Source: CBDCME01 sp965218865 (GTDB lineage Bacteria; Pseudomonadota; Alphaproteobacteria; JAAXGF01). From it: a stretch of 64,000 bases of DNA. Shown here piece after piece: positions 37,094 through 46,359 of this stretch (within the stretch, counting starts at the first letter, position 1; each line of letters begins with the position of its first letter). The stretch is taken from positions 564,158-628,157 of the forward strand of contig CBDCME010000073.1 in assembly GCA_965218865.1 (NCBI GenBank), in the 5' to 3' direction. The notes under the pieces are model-generated. The model had not been told where the DNA came from and ran no database searches. It worked only from the letters and a program-made list of their open reading frames with translations. The translations under genes and the position numbers were made by a program.

Positions 37094-38662
37094 GTAGTCG
37101 CCCGTGAAGAACGCGTAAGCGGCTGATGTTGGTAGTTCTTTCGGTTTGGCGAAGTAATCGGATTTGCAAGAAAACGGGTTTTGGGCCTGAAAAGCTTGTG
37201 ATTTGAAATAATTGATTTTGGGGATTCCCTTCCGTTGCGGAACGTGATTCTCTGCTCCCGTCGATTGGGATTGGAGAACTGTGATGAAGCCATCGCGCAA
37301 GGTGTCATCGGGAATAGAGGACCTGTTCCGCTCGCGGTTCGAAAACATCATCAACCTGCGCCACGAGTTGGTGGTGTTGGGGGGCCGGATCGCGTGGACT
37401 TTCTTCGACGAGACCTATGAAGCCTTGTATTCGGAGGAGGGTCGGCCGGGGGTCCCGACGCGGTTGATGGTTGGGCTGCACATCCTCAAGCATATGTTCG
37501 ATCTCTCGGATGAGGAGGTCTGCGAGCGCTGGGTCTACGACCCATACTTCCAGTGCTTCTGCGGCGAAGAGTACTTTCAGCATGAGCTGCCCATGGAGCG
37601 CTCGTCGATGACCCGGTGGCGGGACCGGATCGGGCCGGAAGGTTTGGAGAAGGTATTCCAGGAGAGCCTGGCCGTGGCCCACCGGGTGGGGGCGCTGCGG
37701 GAGAAGGACCTCGAGCGGGTGACGGTGGACACCACCGTACAAGAGAAGGCGATTGCCTTTCCGACCGACGCCAAACTGATGCAACGAGCCCGCGAGCGGC
37801 TGGTGCGACTGGCACGGGAGCACGGCATTGCCCTGCGTCAGTCCTATACCCGCCTGGGCAAGAGGGCGTTGATCATGCAAGGCCGCTACCGCCATGCCAA
37901 ACAGCACAAGCGGGCCAACAAGGCCCTGCGCAAGCTCAAGACCTATCTCGGGCGCACCGTCCGCGACATCCGCCGCAAGACGGCCCAGGAGGAGAGCCTA
38001 CGGGATACCTTCCGCCGCCCCTTGTGGCTGGCCGAGCGGGTGTCGACCCAGAAGCGGCGCGACCCCTTGCCCAAGGTCTATTCGCTCCACGCGCCCGAGG
38101 TCGAATGCATCGGCAAAGGGAAGGCGCACAAGCCGTACGAGTTCGGCTGCAAGGTCTCCGTGGCGGCGACCAATTCCCGCCCCCCCGGCGGCCAGTTCGT
38201 CGCCCACGTCAAGGCCTTCCACGGCAATCCCTATGATGGCCACACCTTGAGGCAGGTGATCGAAGAGATGGAACGCTGGACGGGGATATCGGCCGAGCGC
38301 ATCTATGTCGACAAGGGATACCAGGGCCACGATTACCCCAACAAACACCGCGTCTTTAGATCAGGCCAGAAACGCGGCATCACGCCGACGATCAAGAAGG
38401 AGCTCAGGCGGCGCTCCGCCGTCGAGGCCGTGATCGGACATCTCAAGAGCGATGGCAGGCTGGGGCGCAACTTCCTCAAAGGCCGCGACGGCGACAAGAT
38501 CAACGCCATCCTCGCCGGCGCCGGCTACAACTACCGCCTTGTCCTCAAATGGCTGAGGCGTTTGTTTGTCCAAATCCTGGCCGCGCTCCTCAGCGACATC
38601 TCGCACCCCACCGCAAACCCAATCGCCGCTTCAGCTTGAAATCAGGGTTCTTCACGGACGAC
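37094..38662 (+). mobile_element. IS5-family insertion sequence, complete
   Basis: 1569 bp. The ends match as inverted repeats (GTCGCCCGTGAAGAAC on the left, GTTCTTCACGGACGAC on the right, offset by two bases) and TAC is present on both sides (37091-37093, 38663-38665). Excision restores the reading frame of the interrupted GGDEF-EAL gene exactly, confirming the boundaries. A second, truncated copy is at 15149-16287. Confidence 0.93.
37284..38639 (+). CDS. IS5-family transposase
   Basis: 451 residues, DDE_Tnp_1 type with a DUF772-like N-terminus (VPTRLMVGLHILKHMFDLSD, YFQCFCGEEYFQHELPMERS). Catalytic segments: VTVDTTVQEKAI, YVDKGYQGHDYPN and RSAVEAVIGHLKSDGRLGRN. A basic helical insert (RHAKQHKRANKALRKLKTYL) sits between the first and second Asp. 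TTGGAG precedes the ATG; an in-frame GTG lies one codon upstream. Intact and probably active. Confidence 0.92.
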   Translation: MKPSRKVSSGIEDLFRSRFENIINLRHELVVLGGRIAWTFFDETYEALYSEEGRPGVPTRLMVGLHILKHMFDLSDEEVCERWVYDPYFQCFCGEEYFQHELPMERSSMTRWRDRIGPEGLEKVFQESLAVAHRVGALREKDLERVTVDTTVQEKAIAFPTDAKLMQRARERLVRLAREHGIALRQSYTRLGKRALIMQGRYRHAKQHKRANKALRKLKTYLGRTVRDIRRKTAQEESLRDTFRRPLWLAERVSTQKRRDPLPKVYSLHAPEVECIGKGKAHKPYEFGCKVSVAATNSRPPGGQFVAHVKAFHGNPYDGHTLRQVIEEMERWTGISAERIYVDKGYQGHDYPNKHRVFRSGQKRGITPTIKKELRRRSAVEAVIGHLKSDGRLGRNFLKGRDGDKINAILAGAGYNYRLVLKWLRRLFVQILAALLSDISHPTANPIAASA

Positions 38663-38818
38663 TACATAGAAAAGCCCACTCGCGACGTGCGGTGACAAAT
38701 AATAATCCAACGCGAATGCAGCGGCACAGGACGCCATCGCGACATTAATCAGAAGGACGCGAACGCGAAGGGGCACCGTGTTGCGCTTTCCGTTAATCAA
38801 CGAATGGCTTTGTTCCAT

Positions 38819-39132
38819 AATCGACGCTGCTTACAAAATTATACCGCTATCCTCATTTCGAGGTATTTGGTCCAAGTTTGGTTCGGATATAATTAGGTGC
38901 AAAAGCCTTATAATTAATTAATTAACGGGATGTCCAAAAATTCAACTATGGAGCCGTCAATCATTTTAGTTTTTTCAAAAGGTTTAGGCAGATTCCGCGA
39001 TGACCTTCGCCGAATTCGGTTCGAAATCTTGGTCGGGGAGATCCCTTACCTTGTTAGGTCTAGGTTTGATTGCTTGCGATGGGGATTGGAAACCGCCGGC
39101 GCGATGGCGGCAGAAGTTCGGCTTCCGTTGCC
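38819..39132. other. Intergenic, AT-rich promoter region
   Basis: 314 bp between the start of the interrupted GGDEF-EAL gene and the end of alaS. It includes an AT-rich stretch (TTATAATTAATTAATTAACG near 38908-38927) that probably contains the leftward promoter. No gene or clear terminator seen. Confidence 0.4.
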
Positions 39133-41784
39133 TCAGGACGCCAGGGCCTCGGTGATTGCTTTCAGCGCCGCCTTGGCCTTGCTCCCGTCCGGTCCGCCCG
39201 CCTGGGCCATGTCGGGGCGTCCGCCGCCACCCTTACCCCCCAACGCGACCGCGCCGGCGCGGGCCAGGTGGATGGCGTTGAAGCGGTCGGTCAGGTCTTC
39301 GGTGACGCCGACGACCAAGGCGGCCTTGCCGTCGTTCACCGTGACGACGGCCGCGATCCCGGACTCGAGGCGTTTCTTCAGATCGTCGACGAGGCCCCGT
39401 AACTCCTTTACCGGCACCCCGTCCAGCGCCCGCGACGCCAGTTTCACGCCTGAGACGTGGCGGATATCCTCATCCGACTTGGGGCCGGCCGCGAGGGCGC
39501 GGCGGGCGCCGACCAGTTCGCGTTCGACGCGCTTACGTTCCTCTATCAGGGCCGCGATTCTTGCCGATACCTCGGCCACGGAGGTCTTTAACGCGGCCGC
39601 GGCGGCTTGCAGTCGGCTTTCGTGCTCCCGCGCGTACGCCTCGGCGGCTTCGCCCGTCAGAGCTTCGATCCGACGAACGCCGGCGGTGACCGAACTATCC
39701 GCGAAAATCTTGAAGTATCCGATATCGCCGGTGCGTCGGACGTGGGTTCCGCCACACAATTCGACCGAATATCGCGCCCTTTCGCCTTTCTCGGAGACGT
39801 CGTCACCCATGGTGACGACCCGGACTTCGTCGCCGTATTTTTCACCGAACAGGGCCAAGGCGCCGTGCTCGACAGCGGCTTCTGGGCTCATGAGAGTCGT
39901 GGTGACCTCCGAATTCTGGCGAACGTAACGGTTGACATCCGTCTCTATGGCGCTGATTTGGGCATCGGAAAGAGCCTGGGCGTGGCTGAAATCGAAGCGC
40001 AGCCGGTCGGGTGCCACGAGCGAACCCTTTTGGGCGACATGATCCCCGAGGTGGCGGCGCAGAGCCTGATGCAATAAGTGGGTTGCCGAATGATTGCCGC
40101 GTAAGCGCGCCCGCCGCGCCGGGTCGATCCGCATGTCGACGGTGTCGCCGGGGTGCAGAACTCCGGAGACCACCGCGCCGATGTGAACCACAAGGTCGCC
40201 CAGGAATTTCTGGGTGTCGCGGACCTCGACGCATCCTCCGGTGGGGCCTGAAATTTGTCCGGAATCTCCCATCTGTCCCCCGGATTCCCCGTAGAAGGGA
40301 CTTTGGTTGACAACGACCCCCACGTCGGCACCGGCGCCGGCCTCGTCGGTGGTGACGCCATCGACGACGATCGCGACAACCTGGGCTTCCGCGGCGTCGA
40401 TTTCGTAGCCCAGGAATTCGGTCGCGCCGACCTTCTCGCGCATCGCGAACCATATTTTATCGGTCGCCGATTCGCCGGACCCGGCCCACGCCGCTCGGGC
40501 ATCGGCGCGCTGCTTGTCCATCGCGGTTTCGAATCCCGCCCGATCGACGCTGCGACCCTGGCCCCGCAGCACGTCCTCGGTGAGGTCTAGGGGGAAGCCA
40601 TAGGTATCGTAAAGTTTGAACGCGACCTCGCCTGGCAACGGGGTGCCGCCCGGCAGTTTCGAGGTCGCGTCCCGAAGCAGGCGCAAGCCCCGGTCGAGGG
40701 TATTCTTGAATCGGCTTTCCTCCAGCCGCAGTGTTTCGGTGACCAGCGCCTCCGCACGCACGATTTCGGGGAACGCCTGACCCATTTGGGCGACCAGCGC
40801 CGGGACCAACCGCCACATCAACGGCTCGTCGCAACCCATCATGTGGGCGTGGCGCATGGCCCGGCGCATGATTCGCCGCAGAACGTAACCACGGCCTTCG
40901 TTCGAGGGCATTACGCCGTCGGCCAACAGGAACCCCGCGGCGCGCAAGTGATCGGCGACGACCCGGTGGGCGATCTGTTGGGCGCCCACGTAGGGCACGT
41001 TGGATGCCTCGACCGACGCATCGATCAGATGCCGCATCAAATCGGTCTCGTAATTGTCGTGAACCCCTTGAACCACGGCGCAGATACGTTCAAGTCCCAT
41101 GCCGGTGTCGATCGACGGTTTCGGGAGATCGTGGCGGTCGTCGGGGGTCACCTGTTCGAACTGCATGAAGACGAGGTTCCAGATCTCGACGAAACGGTCT
41201 CCTTCCGAATCGGGTCCGCCCGGGGGGCCACCCGCGACCTTGTCGCCGTGGTCGAAAAAAATTTCCGAACAGGGACCGCACGGTCCGGTATCTCCCATGG
41301 CCCATAAATTGTCCTTGGTGGGGATCCGCACGATCTTGTCCGCCGCCAGGCCGGCGATCTTGCGCCACAGAGAATAGGCCTCCGAATCCTCGTGATAGAC
41401 CGTCACCACCAACCGTTCCGGCGGCAGGCCGAATTCCTTCGTGACCAGGTCCCAGGCGAGCTCGATCGCAAGTTCCTTGAAGTAGTCGCCGAAGGAAAAG
41501 TTCCCCAGCATCTCGAAAAATGTGTGGTGACGGGCTGTATAGCCGACATTGTCGAGGTCGTTGTGCTTGCCGCCCGCGCGGACGCATTTTTGCGAACTCG
41601 CGGCGCGATCATAGGGCCGGGTTTCGGAACCAGTAAAAACATTCTTGAATTGCACCATCCCCGCGTTCGTGAACAGCAGGCTCGGATCGTTGTGCGGGAT
41701 GAGTGGGCTCGAAGCGACGATCTCGTGACCGTGACGGCCGAAGAAGGTCAGGAACGCGGATCGAATGTCGTTCGCGGTTTGCAT
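39133..41784 (-). CDS. alaS: Alanyl-tRNA synthetase
   Basis: 883 residues, normal length. Catalytic core begins IRSAFLTFFGRHGHEIVASS with class II motifs (FTNAGMVQFKNVF, FFEMLGNFSFGDYFKE); the editing domain has the zinc/hydrolysis motif HSATHLLHQALRRHLGD and CGGTHVRRTGDIGYF; a C-terminal Gly-rich C-Ala domain (GGKGGGGRPDMAQAGG) ends the protein. ATG 41784 gives the family start MQTANDIRSAFL. In many alphaproteobacteria recA is adjacent; here it is not. The frame has no indels. Confidence 0.97.
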   Translation of the reverse strand: MQTANDIRSAFLTFFGRHGHEIVASSPLIPHNDPSLLFTNAGMVQFKNVFTGSETRPYDRAASSQKCVRAGGKHNDLDNVGYTARHHTFFEMLGNFSFGDYFKELAIELAWDLVTKEFGLPPERLVVTVYHEDSEAYSLWRKIAGLAADKIVRIPTKDNLWAMGDTGPCGPCSEIFFDHGDKVAGGPPGGPDSEGDRFVEIWNLVFMQFEQVTPDDRHDLPKPSIDTGMGLERICAVVQGVHDNYETDLMRHLIDASVEASNVPYVGAQQIAHRVVADHLRAAGFLLADGVMPSNEGRGYVLRRIMRRAMRHAHMMGCDEPLMWRLVPALVAQMGQAFPEIVRAEALVTETLRLEESRFKNTLDRGLRLLRDATSKLPGGTPLPGEVAFKLYDTYGFPLDLTEDVLRGQGRSVDRAGFETAMDKQRADARAAWAGSGESATDKIWFAMREKVGATEFLGYEIDAAEAQVVAIVVDGVTTDEAGAGADVGVVVNQSPFYGESGGQMGDSGQISGPTGGCVEVRDTQKFLGDLVVHIGAVVSGVLHPGDTVDMRIDPARRARLRGNHSATHLLHQALRRHLGDHVAQKGSLVAPDRLRFDFSHAQALSDAQISAIETDVNRYVRQNSEVTTTLMSPEAAVEHGALALFGEKYGDEVRVVTMGDDVSEKGERARYSVELCGGTHVRRTGDIGYFKIFADSSVTAGVRRIEALTGEAAEAYAREHESRLQAAAAALKTSVAEVSARIAALIEERKRVERELVGARRALAAGPKSDEDIRHVSGVKLASRALDGVPVKELRGLVDDLKKRLESGIAAVVTVNDGKAALVVGVTEDLTDRFNAIHLARAGAVALGGKGGGGRPDMAQAGGPDGSKAKAALKAITEALAS

Positions 41785-42306
41785 GACGGTCGGGGTCGAG
41801 GCGCCTCGGCGCACATCCAGTTATCTGCCAGGCGAATCAAGGCTTTTACCGCTTGCCGTTCACCCTGTCCAGAAACACGAGGGTCGGGGAGTGTCTCGGT
41901 TTCGTATTTTGCTGGAATAAATCCAAAACGACACCTTTCCCACCTTTCACGTCAAGGGTCGGCTTGGGGGTCATTGCCGCCTCCGGCCTGGGGCAGAATG
42001 GTTGGGGCGCGGGCTATCTCGGGGAATACGGCCTCAGCGCCGTAAACACGGCGCCGTCTGAAACTGCACCGCATTTTTCGACCGGGCGAATTTCCTGGAA
42101 ACCCGCCAAAACTTCACGGCATGCCAATCCGTCGGAGGCCAATCCGTCGGAGGAAAGTGCGTCATCGGGCAAACATGTATTGTACCGCGTATCCGCTGTT
42201 GGTGCGCCACGGCGAAAAAACGGCGACCGAGGTGGTCTGCCGATGCAGGACAAGGGGGACAGCCAAGAGTAATGACGTGCGACCGAACATGACTCGTTTC
42301 GTGTTT

Positions 42307-42380
42307 ACAGTCTGTTCGAAAACTCGCGGCACCGGCCCAGACGCAAAAAACTCGCGGACGCGCATTTTCGAACGGACACT
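42307..42380 (+). repeat. Palindromic intergenic repeat, copy 3 (internally deleted)
   Basis: 74 bp with the same ends (ACAGTCTGTTCGAAAACTCG ... GCGCATTTTCGAAC), left arm joined directly to CAGACGCAAAAAACTCGCGG; the whole central hairpin is missing. Same orientation as copies 2 and 5. It lies in the 788-bp stretch 41785-42572 between alaS and the cyclase gene, otherwise empty apart from short direct repeats of AATCCGTCGGAGG near 42127-42148. Confidence 0.8.
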
Positions 42381-42572
42381 TAGGTGCGATGTAATTCGAA
42401 TGACGGATGCTTGGTGGATTAGTTACGCGCCGCTTGCGCGGTTTCGAGAATTCTGCGAGCCTTGAATTTGTTGTGCTCATCAAATTGTCGGATCGAGGAT
42501 TGTCCGACGATTGTTCTTCGAGCAAGTGCCCGACGGCTAGTGACACGTCACGATGGGGAGGACACTGTTGGG

Positions 42573-43847
42573 ATGGACATTGAAGGGCTTTTCAATCGCG
42601 CCAACATTATCGATTTGAGCTTCTTTAATTTCCGAAACGCGATCACCGCGGCGTATTTCGCCGACGCCGATTTACGCATTCTTAAGGTCAATTCGAATTT
42701 TCAATCGTTTTTTCCCGTGCTGGGTAATGTTTCAAACGCGTATTTCCCGGACGTGCTTGAACAGCTGGGAGTCGAGCAAAGACACATACAATCGTTTTCC
42801 GAGAAACTGGAGTCGGATGGTTGGGTTCTCATCCCCCTAATTTTGCTCAAGATTGATGGCCAAGAGAGGGTGTTCTCCTTGTTATCGACCCGCACCGGGG
42901 ACGACAGTTTTTCTTACCTGAATGGCGTCCAAGGGCAATTTGTCGATCGGACGGCGGAGTACGAACTCAGGAAGGAACGCGAGGGCTTGCTCGAAGAGAA
43001 GATCCGTCAACGAGAGATGATCGAGGAAAAATCGCGACAGCTCGAGAGCTTGGCCAACCGGCTTGCAAAATATCTCTCCCCCCAAATCTACGATTCCATC
43101 TTCTCCGGGAAAGCCGAATTAAATCAGAGCTTTTCGCGCAAGAACCTGACCATCTTCTTCTCGGATATCGAGGGTTTCACGGAGATCAGCGATGGTATGG
43201 AACCGGAGCGGCTCGCTTTCGTCATTAATACCTATCTCAGTGAAATGTCGAAAATTGCGATCGAGTATGGCGGCACAATTGACAAATTCATTGGTGACGC
43301 GATTCTCGTCTTCTTCGGAGATCCGGAAACCGAGGGTGGCAAGAACGATGCCATCAAATGCGCGAAGATGGCGCTCAGAATGCGCGAGCGGGTCCAAGAG
43401 CTAAGATCGGTTTGGTGATCGAACGGTATCTCTAAACCGCTGAAGGTGCGCATGGGCATCAACACCGGTTACTGCACGGTGGGCAATTTCGGTTCCGACC
43501 AGCGGCTTGACTATACCGTGCTCGGGAGCCCGGTAAACATGGCCGCTCGTCTCGAGGCCTTGGCCGAGGCCGACACCATCCTGGTGGGCGAGGCCACTCG
43601 TCTCCTGATCGAGGACGTAGCCGAATGCAGCTACGTGCGCGACATCACCCCGAAAGGCTTCGTTCGGCCGGTCCGGATTTATCGTCTTGAATCGCTTAAA
43701 GGCCCGGACGTGTTATCCACTTCGGTGACCCGCAAGGGCGATCATGTCGAGGTGAACATTACGGATTCGCGTAACATCCGGCAGGCGATCGAGGAATTAA
43801 AGCGAATCCAAGAAGAATTCGAGCAAATTCTGCGCGCCGAATCGTAA
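42573..43847 (+). pseudogene. Class III adenylate cyclase with an in-frame TGA
   Basis: A 424-codon frame interrupted once by TGA at 43416-43418. The first 281 residues hold a PAS-like region (ITAAYFADADLRILKVNSNF), a coiled coil (EGLLEEKIRQREMIEEKSRQ) and the first half of the cyclase (IFFSDIEGFTEISDG, TIDKFIGDAILVFFGDPE). After the TGA the same frame continues KVRMGINTGYCTVGNFGSDQ, LDYTVLGSPVNMAARLEAL. Metal Asp, adenine-specifying Lys and Asp, and transition-state Asn/Arg are all present but split. TGG-TGA-TCG is one C-to-T change from TGG-CGA-TCG. Confidence 0.88.
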
Positions 43848-43870
43848 CCCCTGCCGTCGGCTCGTTGGTG

Positions 43871-44434
43871 CTATGCCGGAAGGCGTGTCAGGTAGATGTT
43901 GACTTCATCATCGGCGGTGGGTGCGTGGGAAACGATGTAGGATACGCCTTCCGCCTCGAAGTAAACCGTGGCGCCACCCCCAGGGCCCGCCTTGGAGGCG
44001 ATATCCGCCCACATCTTCTCCCCTAGGATCTTCTGTGCCGAGTCAACTTTGTAGGTCTCGAAGAATACCTTGGTGGAAGCCCCAACCTCGACAATCTCGC
44101 CGCTTCGCGAAGCACGAAATACCGGATCGGGTTTGCGATCCGGAAAATCAGCCACCGATTCAAAACGCCGGTGCTTGTAGCGTGTCGCGACAGAGGAGAA
44201 AACGCTGACGCAGAGCGGAAAGACATAGCCCAAGACGATAGATGAGGTCGTGACTCCCGGACGAACCTGAAACTCCGTGATCAGCGCGTAAAATGGATTC
44301 TCCGCGCCCCGTAGCCAGGGAACCAAAAGGTTTCCGTAGGCGTTAATCAGGGTTCCCACAATTGCGACCACACCATACATGGTGGCTTCGCGTAGCTTTT
44401 CGCCGATGAGCCGGCGGACGAGTTCATGATCCAT
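43871..44434 (-). CDS. Membrane protein convergent with the cyclase, unknown
   Basis: 187 residues with two membrane segments (TMYGVVAIVGTLINAYGNLL and VTTSSIVLGYVFPLCVSVFS) and a soluble C-terminal domain (VFFETYKVDSAQKILGEKMW ... VYFEAEGVSYIVSHAPTADD). No family named with confidence. It converges on the cyclase gene with a 23-bp gap. The preceding TTG codon is possible, but ATG 44434 is preferred. Confidence 0.65.
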   Translation of the reverse strand: MDHELVRRLIGEKLREATMYGVVAIVGTLINAYGNLLVPWLRGAENPFYALITEFQVRPGVTTSSIVLGYVFPLCVSVFSSVATRYKHRRFESVADFPDRKPDPVFRASRSGEIVEVGASTKVFFETYKVDSAQKILGEKMWADIASKAGPGGGATVYFEAEGVSYIVSHAPTADDEVNIYLTRLPA

Positions 44435-44770
44435 CAAATCTGTCGGTCTTTACCGTGGCTTAAGCCGATCATGCCGGTTGAACGAACGACACTGGATTTC
44501 AGGCGGCAGAAAATTGACTTGCCCCGAAAGTCCGGAAGGGTTCCGATTGTAATTGAAACCAGTGAATTTCGCATGGCCTGAATGATGGTTTTCCCTTCAC
44601 AATCTCGTCAACCCTGCGTGTGATCTCATCCCCGGTTCTTGCCTTGGAACCTCTCGAGAATTCGCGGCTAGCGGCTCGACGCGGAAACAATGACCTCACC
44701 GCAACGACGACTGTTGTTGTCCGGTACACCGATGTTCGTTTACCAATCGTGTCGTTGGCATTTCAGACTC

Positions 44771-44912
44771 ACAGTCTGTTCGAAAACTCGCGTCCGCGAA
44801 TTTTTTGCGTCTGTTCCGGCCCTCTCCCCCTCCCGGCCACCCATATCAGCATACTCTCGTGGGTGGCCGGGAGGGGGAGAGGGCCGGTGCCGCGAGTTTT
44901 CGAAAAGGCTCT
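44771..44912 (-). repeat. Palindromic intergenic repeat, copy 4
   Basis: 142 bp from ACAGTCTGTTCG to CGAAAAGGCTCT. The arms are in the reverse order compared with copies 2 and 5 (TTTTTTGCGTCTG on the left, GCCGCGAGTTTTCG on the right), but the loop of the central hairpin (CCCATATCAGCA) has the same orientation as theirs. It fills part of the 532-bp gap 44435-44966 between the membrane protein and the end of scpB; nothing else is recognisable there. Confidence 0.85.
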
Positions 44913-44966
44913 CAAATCGAGACACCACCGAATCTCGGTGCGCCGAGGTGGCTGGCGAAGCCGACG

Positions 44967-45563
44967 TCACGAAGCGGGGCTATCATCGGGAGAGTCTTGA
45001 TCGGAGATCTCGGACCCTGGGACCAGATCGTCCGGCGGAGAGTCGAAAAACCCGGCGTCGCGGAGTTCGCTCGGCTGGGGCAGATCGTCGAGGGAGTCGA
45101 GGCCGAAATGTTCCAGGAATGCCGCCGTCGTTCCCCAGGTTACAGGCCTTCCTGGCGTTTTTCGCCTTCCCCTAGGGGCGATCCATTCGGCCTCGATGAG
45201 AACATCGAGAGTACCGCGACTGGTTCCGACACCTCGAATTTGGTCGATCTCGGCCCGTGTCACCGGTTGGTGGTAGGCGATGATCGCCAATGTTTCGACG
45301 GCCGCCCGCGACGGTTTTCGTCGAATTACCAAATGGCGCCGGATCGCGGAGGCGAGATCTTCCGCCGTGCGCAGCATCCACTTTCCACCGCTTCGAACCA
45401 GGTTGACACCGCGATGCGAGTAGTGGGCCTCGAGCTTCGCGAGCAGGGCGCGCGGATCAGCGTTGGCCGGGAGTCTGGCGCTGATTTCCTCTTCGCTCAG
45501 GGAGGTGGCACTGGCGAACAACAGCGCTTCCAGGAGTCGCAAATTGTATTGTTGGTCAGCCAT
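44967..45563 (-). CDS. scpB: Segregation and condensation protein B
   Basis: 198 residues. Two winged-helix units: LRLLEALLFASATSLSEEEI at the start and AAVETLAIIAYHQPVTRAEI, DQIRGVGTSRGTLDVLIEAE in the second. ScpB dimers bind the ScpA kleisin in the SMC condensin complex. The start overlaps scpA by 8 bp. A short acidic C-terminal tail (DQDSPDDSPAS) is typical of alphaproteobacterial members. Confidence 0.93.
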   Translation of the reverse strand: MADQQYNLRLLEALLFASATSLSEEEISARLPANADPRALLAKLEAHYSHRGVNLVRSGGKWMLRTAEDLASAIRRHLVIRRKPSRAAVETLAIIAYHQPVTRAEIDQIRGVGTSRGTLDVLIEAEWIAPRGRRKTPGRPVTWGTTAAFLEHFGLDSLDDLPQPSELRDAGFFDSPPDDLVPGSEISDQDSPDDSPAS

Positions 45564-46359
45564 CCTCGTGGTTTCCCGCGGGCGAGGGGCGTAAATACAG
45601 GGACCCGAAAGTTTCTTTCTGGCGTATTTGCACGCGGCCCAGTCGGGCCAACTCGAGCGCCGCGGCGAATGTCGCGGCGACGGCGGAACGAAGAACCATG
45701 CTGTCCTGTAACTCGGTCGGCAGAAATTGCTGGAGCTTTTGCCAGCCGGGTGCCAGGCCGAGCATGCGGGTGAGGTTTTCGAGCGCCTGCTCCACCGAGT
45801 ACAGATTCATCGGCTCGAAAGTCAGCGGTGAGTCCGATTTGCGCTGGACGTGGGCGGCGAAAGTCTTCAACAGATCATAAAGAGTGACGTTCAGGAGCGT
45901 CTTCGTCAGCGCCATGATCCCTTCCGCCGCGCCTCGGCCGAAGACGTCCCGTCCCAGGATCGGACGCGCCATCAACCGCTCTCCGGCGTTGCGCATCGCC
46001 TCCAGGGCGCGGAGGCGATCGACGAGGGCCGTCGCCATGTCCTCGGCGCCCGGCTCTTCGTCCACCGGTTCGGGTAGCAGGATGCGGGATTTGAGGTAGG
46101 CGAGCCATGCCGCCATGACCAGATATTCCGCCGCCAGGTCGAGACTGCGCTTGCGGGCCGCGGAGATAAACGCAAGGTATTGATCCGCGAGCTGGAGCAG
46201 CGAAATGTTCTTGAGATCCACTTTTTGGCTTCGCGCCAACATCAGCAGAACGTCGAGGGGACCCTCGAATCCGTCGATATCGACGATGAGATCCCCGTCC
46301 CGAACCGCGCCCGGGTGGCGAACGCCTTGGTCGTTGTCGTCAAGATTCACGGAGTTCAT
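45556..46359 (-). CDS. scpA: Segregation and condensation protein A (kleisin)
   Basis: 267 residues. The kleisin N-terminal signature DIDGFEGPLDVLLMLARSQK, VDLKNISLLQLADQYLAFI and YLVMAAWLAYLKSRILLPEP is clear; the C-terminal winged helix follows LELARLGRVQIRQKETFGSL. It bridges SMC heads and ScpB for chromosome compaction. The ATG overlaps the end of the protease gene by 4 bp (ATGA), showing translational coupling in the order protease-scpA-scpB. Confidence 0.95.
   Translation of the reverse strand: MNSVNLDDNDQGVRHPGAVRDGDLIVDIDGFEGPLDVLLMLARSQKVDLKNISLLQLADQYLAFISAARKRSLDLAAEYLVMAAWLAYLKSRILLPEPVDEEPGAEDMATALVDRLRALEAMRNAGERLMARPILGRDVFGRGAAEGIMALTKTLLNVTLYDLLKTFAAHVQRKSDSPLTFEPMNLYSVEQALENLTRMLGLAPGWQKLQQFLPTELQDSMVLRSAVAATFAAALELARLGRVQIRQKETFGSLYLRPSPAGNHEDG

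Larger units (their letters stand above)
35189..38818 (-). pseudogene. Membrane PAS-GGDEF-EAL protein, split by an IS5 insertion
   Basis: The gene starts at ATG 38818 (MEQSHSLINGKRNTVPLRVR, first membrane segments to ASGLFYV) and resumes after the IS5 at 37093 with LFILIGSRVPWKNA. Removing 37094-38662 and one TAC gives a 685-residue protein: MASE-like membrane region, PAS (NAILDNTNVLINVKDLDGRY), GGDEF (RLGGDEFAIIANN), EAL (GAEALVRWLHPEKG, DDFGTGYSSLAYLKRFPVDN). Both c-di-GMP domains have intact motifs. The 3' part is open from inside the IS (721 codons), so a shortened enzyme with an IS-encoded N-terminus could be made. Confidence 0.9.

Noticed and set aside
37284..38639. Minus-strand frames inside the IS5 as extra genes
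   Set aside because: They are antisense to the transposase and recur identically in both IS copies only because the DNA is identical.
38930..39928. Plus-strand frame of 332 codons near the end of alaS
   Set aside because: Mostly antisense to alaS; Ser/Arg/Pro-rich shadow composition.
43416..43418. TGA as selenocysteine in the adenylate cyclase
   Set aside because: No cysteine or selenocysteine is expected at this linker position, and no SECIS-like hairpin was noted just downstream; a CGA-to-TGA change explains it.
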